DNA from: Lobosporangium transversale
Taxonomy: Eukaryota > Mortierellomycota > Mortierellomycetes > Mortierellales > Mortierellaceae
Direction: 5' to 3'
NCBI RefSeq assembly: GCF_002105155.1
Contig: NW_019029040.1
Location: 124,001-188,000 of the forward strand
Length of the DNA stretch: 64,000 bases
The notes under the pieces were generated by a model that had not been told where the DNA came from, did not search any database, and worked only from the letters and a program-made list of their open reading frames with translations. The translations under genes were made by a program, and so were the position numbers. Of the stretch, positions 54,511 to 64,000 are shown in pieces. Positions within the stretch are counted from its first letter, which is position 1. The number at the start of each line of letters is the position of its first letter.

Positions 54511-57385
54511 AGTTAGAAGGAGCAATCGGATCGAACTTCAAAAGCACGCAATGAAAAATAAATAAACCATTAGACTCACGTAATGGCCATGATATAGGTG
54601 AAGAATCGTGTGACATAGAATGGGATGACGCACGACAAGATACCGATGACATAACCGTACGATGACTGGAGAGTATGGGTCGCAAAGACATATGCCGCGA
54701 ATCCCGTTAAGAGCGAGAAAAGGGTGGAATATATGAACAGGATCAGCTTAGTCAAAAAATCTAGACAAAGGCGTTGAATGAAAGAATGATAGAAATAGTA
54801 TTAATAGTAGTAATAGTAAGCATTGAGTCCTGGATAAGAAATAACCTTGGACAAATCATGTGCCACCGCGGTATCCTTAGATTAGCCATCCTATCATACC
54901 AAAGAGTAGTCCCCCCAAGAGGTTTCTTTGGAATATCTTGCTCGCTGAGCGTGCAGCGGAAAATAGACTTTCTCCTGTGATTCCAACATATATCAGCGTG
55001 TAATTATTGAAATTTTCGATGAGCCCTTGAATCAATGAGCAGCATGTCGCAAGAAAAACGAAGAGTGAGTATGAGCTCTCTTTGAGTTTCTATTGAATGA
55101 AAACGAAAAGCCACCACGTTCAGAAGTGGGTGTTAAATATCTGCCAATGTATGAAGATTTTAAGATAACAAATGGGATAGATCAATATAGGGTCAAGCCG
55201 GTTACCTTTGCTGTATTCCGAAGGGCAAACGAGCTGAATTGAACGATAGCAATGAAGAGTGCGCCCAGGCAGACAGATCCGAACGATGTCGTTGTGGAGT
55301 TGATTAATGCTGGTTCAGTTATTTTTGAACTATGATATGCAAACGGCTCGTGCCTATAACACAAAATACGAAAATGGTATAGAGTCAGAGCGTAATGTTT
55401 AAGAGGGAGCAAGATTGATGGTTTCACTTGGCTTACCTATGAAAGTACCACTTAGATACTACGTTTGCCAAGGTGACTCTACGATAGTTGATAATGAAAG
55501 TAATTAGACTAGAAATACAAAGAAAGATATCTGGTAATTGCCCATATATTATATCCCCAACCCTGTTGTACCTCTGAACGTTGCTTAGTACAGCGGATGT
55601 CCACATGTAAATAAATATCATGAAAGCAGCAATAGGGTAAAAATTGTCCTCCATAACCCATTTTCCTAGAGCATGCGGTGTAGACAATTTAAGCATATTA
55701 GTCCAGTTAATTGATCAATACATCGATCACTGATAGGAGAAATAAATAAGGCACATACTGGATCCAACGGTAGCCTCGACATGTCCAATCAAAAATACTC
55801 GAGAAAAGAAAATCAACCAAAGCGCCGTGAATAGAACATGGACGAGCATTAAGGCGAAAGAGACAAAAAACATGTCCGGATTGTCCTTGAGGATCTCACA
55901 TGCGAGCTATTAAAAGACAAACGAGATATGGCGACATATGAATATGATGAAGAGGGCAAAGAAGAAAACAATGACCAGTCGAGGACACAATCCTTACCTC
56001 AATAATGGCTGTGGCCTGTGCGACATACTGCCGTCGGAAATATATTACACCCAAAAATAGCGAGCCAATACCCAATGGTAGCAACGAAAGAAAAGTCAAT
56101 CCGGTATCCTGCGGATCTCGAGCACCGTCGTCTAGCCTTGGGCCCTGAAATGATGAGACAAGCGACCAAATAAATATCACAAGTGCAAAACACGGTACTG
56201 AAAGTACCGTCGTCCATACAACAGGCTAATAAACAACAACAGATTGTAAGGTTAATCAGTGATATTTAGAAATAGTGCACTCTATTGATCTTAAAACTCC
56301 CCCTTACCCTTGTGAAGGACCGCAGTGTGATCAGCCATAGTGTGCCCAGCGCAGCCGATACGAGGATCACGAAGGTCAACATTCCTATACACATCATTTA
56401 AGGATATTAAGAGAAGTCCTCAACCTGATTAATTTTTACTGAGCCTTGATTACAATGAAGCGCTTGGTTTGGAAATCCTGCGCCTGTATCTTACCGGCAC
56501 TCGATTTAATAGCAGAGAATACGTTAGGGATTCGCCCTTCTAGCGGTGAAGACTGTAAAGTTTGCGCGTTAGAATAGAGACTTGGCAAATGCGAAGAAAA
56601 ATTGAATGGAATTTTCAAGCAAGCTCCGTTGATTACGTTTGTTGTAAACAGCAAGACGATCCCAATTATAAAATATACAATCAGCGCAAAGATGTAGAAG
56701 GCAGCAAAGAAAGGATCCTTGTAAGTACGCTTGTAGGATATTGATGTCCAACCTACAGGGCCGGTAGGAATCTACCGTTGACAGAAGGAAAAAGGTCAGA
56801 CTTGTGTATATGCTAAAGCTTCAACGAAGCAACAAGACAAGTACAAATCAACTTACTGCAGCTGGCTCCAATAGTTGCTCGCCTAGAGATCCATTGACCT
56901 TGGATTTTGAAGAAACAGGAGGCGGCACATCCAGATAAATGGCAGCCGGCGTCTACAGCATAAATTTACGACAGAACTCAGTACCACAATCCAGATAGTG
57001 GCAAAGTCAAAAAAAAAAAAAAAAAAAAAAAAAGAGTTTCACCAGGCAGTCACCATACTAATGCTGATTCTTCCTGCTGCGGTTGCCGGTCAAGGAATAG
57101 GGACATGGGAGGCGAATGTGTACTTGAGTCTGATCCGTCGTCTTCAGAGTCGTAGTCAGGCATATATGACGGTCGTAATGGCAATTCATCTTCTCTTCTT
57201 TCTCCGTCAGAGTCATCAGCATCATTGTCAATAGTGGGTACGGAGTAAAACAGTGTCCCTGCCATGCGTGAGGCACTAGCGGGAGCCAAGCTGGCATTGC
57301 GGGCTGCTGTCACTGCTCTCCAATTGCGTCCCACAGAGCCTTGTAAGCCCTGTGTTCTCGGAGTGTGGCTTCCTTGAGAAGACAT
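54360..57385 (-). CDS. PNS1: Choline transporter-like (CTL/Pns1) membrane protein
   Basis: Twelve exons join in phase to 634 residues: 57059-57385, 56857-56952, 56495-56771, 56308-56384, 55998-56225, 55759-55906, 55572-55665, 55437-55478, 55206-55353, 54900-55089, 54580-54760, 54360-54456. A disordered, acidic N terminus (about 140 residues) precedes about ten hydrophobic segments, the first at about 162-183. Family signatures: TTTSFGSVCLGALFIAIVQ, SKWYFHR-HEP, LIYVGITGESLFSAARSASK, FQRNLLGG, and the C-terminal DAIFLCYAIDLDTNT-HCNKAHSAF. CTL proteins move choline and related solutes; yeast Pns1 is a plasma-membrane member of unproven substrate. Every junction has GT-AG ends; the last exon's acceptor is AAAG. 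Confidence 0.93.
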
Positions 57386-60300
57386 TCTTCTTGAAAGTCG
57401 CTATTGTTATGTTGTGTTGTTGTTTGCGTTCTATGAAGTTGTGAAGAAGAAAGTGCTTTTTTTAAGGTCTGAGAATGTGGTTGCAGTGTGGTGGACAAAG
57501 TGAGTAAAAGGAATGGCAACGCAATCACAACAAAGCACAACAAAGTTTTGAAGAGTGTCGTATGTATGCAGAATGAGAGAATAAAGGGCAGGGAAAGAAA
57601 AGTAATGCCAAACTGAATGAAACAAAGAATGCACTTTCATCACGAGGGAAAGACTAGCCTATGCCCAGTTCAGTAGGCATGTGACCAAAATCATTGTAGA
57701 AGAGGACTTTTGCAACTCATCATCAAGTATCAACTCAGGGTTCAGAGTCATGCTGTATTCCAGAAAGCATGTAGTCTGAAGACATGTCCTCTTAACACTA
57801 TAATTAGGTCAAAAATGAGCGCTTGGTTGATAACCCTGAACTGAGAATTGCAAACATTATTTAAATAAGCTACAACAGTTTGAGCAATTTTGACAGCCTT
57901 ATCCAATACTCTTCCTACTCAAATCAACTGCGTTCGAGTATTAGAATGTCAAAACTTTAATAGCAAGAATGGATTTTGCTATTTCCTGGGCATGCAGCAA
58001 AAAGTCTGTCAAAACATGTTCACAGAAGCACAAAAATAGACTTTCGCGCGTATACCGTTCCATTTGTGATCTGATTGCCAATATGCCAAGGTTTAAAAGG
58101 GCTTCCAAGCGGACAATGCACGAAATTCGAGCTTGAGAAAGTCGATACTCATTCCTTGTGCTAACCTCTTCATGTTAAAAAATTTTCGATCTTCGAATCG
58201 CTCTTTACCGATTGAGCGCAAGGATGGCCAAGAGAATAGGAATCTACGACCTCATTTTATCATTTTTATTTTTTTGGCTCATGATCATAAATAGGCCTGA
58301 GCCACACCCTACCCTGCATTCTTTCCAACATTCTTGCATTAAGCCTTTCTTGATCATGAAGGTCACTGTCTTTTCTTTGTAGTCATGGGTCATACTCATG
58401 AATAATTTTATATTCCGATTGATGCCAGTTGTTGAGCAACAGACAATCTATGTAATTTAGAACTGGAGGTCTGAGAAATAATCAATAATTTCAAGTTGAT
58501 CATATCCATCTGTCGTGCGTGTTCCTTTTTTGGATGGAGACTAAGCTGCACTTGGAGGTGTCACTCCCTTTGTGCATTGTAAAGTACTCACCTGTAAGCA
58601 GTGTCAAGTATTCTAGTTATTTTATAAGCAGTGATTTATTCAAGCCTTATGGCACTTCTCTAAATCCCGCCAAGCATTCGTCCTCAGCGAATGATCACTC
58701 CACTCCGTTGGCTAGACGCGAAATTATAAACGCAGCACTCTAGCACAGATCGTTAATTTGAGCACGCAGTATCTAGGCATCGACATGCTCGATACCACCG
58801 ACAGTCTCCATTACGAGCTATAATGGTGGGATTGAGCATGATGAAGTGTTCGATTGAAATACCCGAGTGCTTCTCCGACTGACCTTGCTTTCGAGGAACT
58901 TGATGACGGTAATGATATCCGTTTCGCTAGCGTACAAAAAGGCTAAGATGATCTGTGAACCTTGGAGAAGACTTCATCTAAAGCAACTACAGTGCTTTCT
59001 CACACGGCCTCTTCTAGCATAGAGATCATCCCACTCCGGCTTTCCGAAGCCGAAAGTAGCTCATAGATTTTTATTCTCTTCTCACTTACCCATCTTCAGT
59101 TAGCCGTACTTTTATCTCATCACTTTACTAGAAAGTAGACACACTGTTAGCGTATACAAACTTAGATTTGCTAACATTTTGAATTATCCGCGCTGTAATA
59201 ATCTTTAAGGTCATAAGAAAAAGCGCAAGGTTCGGTAGCTCCAAGCTTATTTAAATTTAAAGCTTGGGACAAGGGAGGAGTACATGAAACGCATGCCCAT
59301 TGACTCATTTTCGATATTGTTCTCATCGCTAACCAATTCTCTATTCCCAGGATGCGAAAATTTTGTATTGCAGACGGTGATCAAGGGAATTCCCCTTGAG
59401 GAATCGCTGTCTAGTATATTTTCTACCAAGACGGGGTCTCGCTGCACAATTACAATGTTTCGCTTTTGCATAGAGACTCTTTCTTTTATACTCACTGATA
59501 TGCTATTCTTTTATAAAGCATTTTGAGTGATATAAGCCATGGCATGACGAGGATGAAATGACAGGAAGATAGACTACTCAATGCGGCTCAGCACTAGACC
59601 TGAATGTTGAAAATACTGGATTGGACAGCGAGCTTTATTTTGTTAGGTTACTGAGAAAAAAATAATTTCTGCATGACGGGGCTTTCAAAGTATGGTCGCC
59701 CGCCAGATGCCTGAATCGGCAATTTACATAACCATACGAGCCTACGCTTTGGGACTCGATGTTTGGTAACTGTTCCTTTGCCTCTTGCCTAGATACCCAA
59801 GTTGGCTGCTTAACCATGTACAGTTAATTTGAAATAAAAAAGCGTGAATTCAGGTAGTACCATCTTTTCCATAGATAGCAATTCGAACAATTTTGTTGGA
59901 TCTCCAATAAAATGTTCTTTCGAGTGTCCACTTGAACCAGGATCTATATTATTTTCCCTTCCCTTCTCAGAAGGCTTCATCATGTTAGGCCCACCAAACG
60001 AAGACACACCCTATCTTTTGTACTGAACACTCTGTTCACATGTATTTTTTCCAATAGTACCAGCCAGATGGTCTCAGCAGCGAATAGAGTTTACAATAGA
60101 GCCTTCATTTACACGGCCCTGAGTCAATGACACCTCTGGGCATACTGCATATAGAAATAAGTTATTCATTACATGACAGTGCATATATCATTGTTCTTAA
60201 TAAAATTCTGCAAGAAGGAAAAAAGTCCCTTTTTTTTGGACACTTTCCCCTTGCTCTTTCTCCTGATGTTTGATATCTTTGCTTTGAGGTGTCATATTGT

Positions 60301-61294
60301 CCTTGGCACGCCATATTAGTCTTACGCCAAGACGACCTGGCTGTTTACGTGCATTTGCTCTCTATTTATTACTCCATACATTCATCCATTAATACGGATA
60401 CAATTACGCAGATATACCATGAAGTTGAGTCGACAAGCATTATTGTTATATTTATAAAAAGGCATGAAAAGACTTAACAAGGAAACATAAGGCACACAGA
60501 AATCCCCCTTTTTAACGGCTGCCTTTAGCCCCGCTTGTAGTTGCTTCCCTGCGGAGGTATATTTACATCCTTCAATATCACTCAGTATCCAACGTAATTT
60601 CGCATAGTCCTTGTTAAGTTTTTGGTGATTTAATCCTTCATTAGTGATTGCTGGCGACGCTTTGCGTGAATGTCCGGTTGAGTGCACATGAGTGAAGCAA
60701 TCTCGTTTACCTCTAAGAATGCAGAAACCTGTCCTGTAGGCCGTAGTATAAAAGGGCAGCGTGACTTGGTTGCCTGCTGGGAACTAATGGCCTGGTGGCC
60801 CTTTCCCGGCCTTGTATCCCTTCCTTCAAGCATTTTGGGTTATTTGTACTCCTGGCTTCGACTCGATGGCTCCCTTCATTCCCCCACTAATAGTTATATG
60901 ATCTGAGCACAAACATTTAAAACCTCTTCAAAAACACATAAATAAGGTACTTCCTCTCCCCTCTTTTACAATCATCATTCATTCCCAAAAATCTCTTTCG
61001 TCAGTAGTTCCTCCCTACCGATAAACTTCCATGAACTAAAGACCTCCAAAAGGGCAGCCTTCCACACGCTCACACGGCAACTCCAGCTCTCATCCGCAGT
61101 TCCAAGCATATTCGACTTATCTCCATTGCTTCCTTTCACAATAGCTTGATACGCTAACGAGCCCATTTTTCTTTATTACTTCATTCAACATTCACCTATT
61201 TGGCCAGTTTTATTTTTATTCCTGCTTGTATATCTGCTCGACTTAGCATTTGCCTTCGCAACTCGTCGCTTCCTTTTATTCATTCAACCCCAGC
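57386..61294. other. 3.9 kb without a supported gene
   Basis: Several minus-strand fragments look protein-like but broken. The frame at 59810-60007 contains IDPGSSGHS, reminiscent of a copia-type protease. The frame at 60382-60687 contains a protein-like stretch (LNKDYAKLRWILSDIEG). Neither has a full domain or intact frame. The last 300 bases are pyrimidine-rich, with a minus-strand open stretch (60975-61166) that is probably chance, before the orphan gene at 61295. Confidence 0.45.
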
Positions 61295-63032
61295 ATGCTT
61301 GTAAGTGCCCAGAGTCTTCACAAGTTTGGTTGCTTTGCCAAGGCCCCAACTGAGCTGCGTAAAAGGTAAAAATACAAAAAGCAAAAATGCAGTGGTATCC
61401 TAGAAACAGTGAAGGACATCCCTTATTTTTGATCGCACTCCTAATACTGCCTCGTAAAATTACATGAATGAACGTATAAAGTTCTGGCAGCTATCACCGA
61501 CGCACCGTAAGCTGCTTGGCTATTGCAGCCCACCACGGACACTATAACCGCCTTTCGTATTATGCTTCTAATGGTTACTTCTATGACGCGATTGGTCCGG
61601 CAGAAGGATCAATCTCACCTGTTAACCAAGCGCGACACGTCAAGCGTAGAAGTGAAGGCGCTATTTCGATTGAGCTGCTCCAGAAGAGCCTGTTAGAAGC
61701 AGGCATTAAGACAAAGGATGTCTCAAGTACTGCAGAAATAGTTGTGGGAGCTAAACACAAGACTGATGGTAAGCCATTGTTTCCATACCGTATTTTGAGC
61801 ACAACTGTGATTGTCGCTAACAATGGTAGTGATTGAGCATAGACATGCAACAATAGTTGCAACAATAATAACAACAATAACAAGCATGCTTATGTTCTTG
61901 ATACAGCGTGCTTCATGCGTACGCCATTGACTTTTTGCGTCGAATTGTTGTTTTGTATTCTCTGCGAAAACCACAGTTTCCTACTAGGAATAGTCTGCCC
62001 GAAGTTCTAATGTACCATTTTCGTTTCACTATTAGCTGATGCATCTAGACCATTGAACGGAAGGCTTGTGAAGGTAAAGATATGCACAGAATTGCGTATG
62101 AAGCGTAGCTATCCCTCTTTATACTTGTATCTTCCACATTGTCTATTTTCGACAACCAACCTTCCATCTAAAATCCCTATCTGTACCTGTGTCACTGCCA
62201 ATGACAAAGAATGGATATTCAGCACATGCACAGAATAATTGAGGTCGACAATATACACACACGGACAGTGGGTTACGACATCCTTACTACGTTAGAAGCA
62301 AAGGCACACATGCGCAAGCTAGCTTACTTCCCGTCGCTCTCGATGGGACATTGGTATCACAATCTTCGCAACTGGCCTTCCCGAGAGCAACTGTGCATTT
62401 ATATCACCAATATAACGTGTCATTGTGCAGTCTAGCTGTTGTAGTTTGCTCGACTACAAAGAATAGCTTTATAGCACTACACCTATCCCGAGCATCAGCG
62501 GCAGAAGAGGAATTCTACAAATTCATGACCTAGTTTGAATCCATATTCACATCACAATGCACAACAGCCTTCTAACCCCGCCTCTACCCATCCCTTTTCG
62601 AAATCTTTCTTTCTCTTAAAGCTTGCTGTCCCTTCCTTCGTCAGTGTTACTCGTCGCTCTCTCCTCTCAGATCTATTAAGCAATCAAGGTACATCTGGCC
62701 GCCTCGAACAAAACGCCAATCGCCGAAGGATACTTAAAAGTATGCGCCAATGTTCGGTTGACGCTAATGAGGTGGATCTTAGCGTCGATCGACCTTCTAC
62801 TTGCGTGGTTTCCATGGGGAGCATCCCATCTGGAGAAGAGAGCTCACATTTGGTGGATGATAGTCAAGCATTCATTATTGTGCCTACAATAAGGCACATT
62901 CACAATCCCTGCCATGCAGCTATCAAGACTAAGCTCCAGTCACTACCCTACCGCGCTTTGGCCCGCCGCAGCGGCGCTGATGAAGATGACGAGGCACCCG
63001 ATTATTTTGGCATAGAGGATCGCGTCTGGTAA
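61295..63032 (+). CDS. Four-exon orphan, possible mitochondrial presequence
   Basis: A consistent model joins 61295-61365, 61512-61768, 62036-62073 and 62622-63032 in phase to 258 residues. All introns are GT-AG. The last acceptor follows a strong pyrimidine tract. The N terminus (MLVSAQSLHKFGCFAKAPTE...LRKS) is basic, lacks acidic residues for about 20 positions, and resembles a mitochondrial targeting sequence. The middle has ISIELLQKSLLEAGIKTKDV; the tail is acidic (ADEDDEAPDYFGIEDRVW). No known domain was recognised. Exon 3 (38 bases) is the least certain; the last exon could instead start at 62671, joined to exon 2. The long frame at the end (to TAA at 63030-63032) is the best-supported part. 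Confidence 0.5.
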
Positions 63033-64000
63033 AGATCAAGATGATTGTCTTTCATGAGCTTTTACTACCTCTGGACCCCTTTTTATTTCACTTCCTTTTT
63101 TCCTTTCCCTTTCATTTCTTTGTCTATTCACTGTATTTTTTCTCTTCTTTTTTTTTTTTTTTTTTTTTGTAAGCATGACTGTACTTTATAATCGACCCCG
63201 CCAGCAGTGTCCTAGATGCACCTACTCTGTTATCGTACCCCATCTTCAAAATACCCTTCATAATATGTATTATCAGTCTTTTTTTCTTTAATTTACCCTC
63301 GGTACTTCATATACTTCATCCCTTATCTTGCTCAATTGTACGCTTTTGGCTCCCATCCCTCAAAGGCGGATCATTTTTCTCTTTCTTATCAGTGTTACTT
63401 GCTAAATAAACAAGATTGTGATACAGACAGTTCTTGATATTTTTGAATGTGCTGCGTAGTAATCATCCGTTCAGAGGTCGGGTCATCTAGTAGGTGTTGG
63501 GTCGATCAGAATATGTCCCCAGCATCATCTTGGATAGGTTCAACCATAGTACCCCTGCAAAAAAATTTTGAAGGAAGGAGGCAATAGCCTTATTTTTTGC
63601 CTGTCCTTTACAAAAAAAAAAAAAAACTGATATTGGGAGTAGGTGCTGATTTCTTTTTCTTTTCTTTTCTTTTCTTTTTTTTACACGGTGATCGTCAGTG
63701 TAGGTATTAATCGATGAAGCTTGCAGGCATTCAATGGCTTGTCATGATCGGTAATCTGTATCTCATTAAGCACAATTGGATTGAAATACATGTATCGTTC
63801 ATGATCACATCATCTAATCATAAAATGTCTCCAACTTGCTTTTGCATTATAGCGGAAGAGTTGTGTCCCCAGAAGTGCCATGTCTAGATTAATCTGCTTC
63901 CCATGATTCAGAGTTTAATAGGTAAAATGTATCCGCGAAAGATAGGATGGAGAAGGGCGAGAAGTCAGAGATATCAATCCCTCAATTACGTGAAAGGCAA
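63033..64000. other. Intergenic to right window edge
   Basis: The first 150 bases are pyrimidine-rich, with T21 at 63148-63168. A (TTTTC)n tract lies near 63653-63678. No gene recognised up to the window end. Confidence 0.6.

Noticed and set aside
60975-61166. Minus-strand 63-codon frame upstream of the orphan at 61295
   Set aside because: It lies antisense to a likely promoter and leader and has no supporting motif.
1-64000. CRISPR arrays, operons, phage or other prokaryotic systems
   Set aside because: No direct-repeat arrays or Shine-Dalgarno-led gene strings were seen; spliceosomal introns and eukaryotic gene families show nuclear fungal DNA.

Overview
The window reads as nuclear DNA of a filamentous, early-diverging fungus, most likely Mucoromycota and possibly Mortierellomycotina. 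Most genes carry short GT-AG introns of about 90-130 bases. Protein families are fungal or opisthokont (Whi2-like BTB protein, Rad5, Pns1/CTL transporter, Dpl1, GT20 trehalose enzyme). A LINE with RNase H, a Gag relic and a bacterial-type cobalamin-binding protein also occur. The taxon is inferred from gene content and not proven. Intergenic DNA and many introns hold A/T homopolymers of 20-33 bases.

Layout. 1-3.9 kb: the 3' part of a non-LTR retrotransposon cut by the window edge, with a 30-base poly(A) tail. 4.4-5.8 kb: a decayed LTR-retrotransposon Gag. 7.4-11.5 kb: Whi2-like gene (+) facing RPB5 (-). 11.5-15.6 kb: no supported gene. 15.6-19.2 kb: sphingosine-1-phosphate lyase and the LYR protein ETFRF1. 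20.8-32.0 kb: five consecutive translation and ribosome-assembly genes (eIF2B-delta, ESF1, RPL26, RPS15, RRP1). 33.6-34.5 kb: a disordered orphan. 35.6-45.0 kb: three minus-strand genes (Rad5, UBE3D-like, trehalose phosphate synthase-phosphatase). 45.5-47.6 kb: a single-pass membrane orphan. 50.5-57.4 kb: BtuF-like protein (+), a CCCH zinc-finger protein (-) and a 12-exon CTL/Pns1 transporter (-). 61.3-63.0 kb: a four-exon orphan candidate.

The best functional grouping is the ribosome block. ESF1 and RPL26 diverge from a 274-base promoter; RPS15 and RRP1 diverge from a 259-base promoter. Each pair joins a ribosomal protein gene to an rRNA-processing gene, and both promoters contain the same 11-mer TTTCCACGTGA around an E-box. 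Exon structures were assembled by hand from splice signals, reading phase and recalled family conservation; no alignment, transcript or database search was run.
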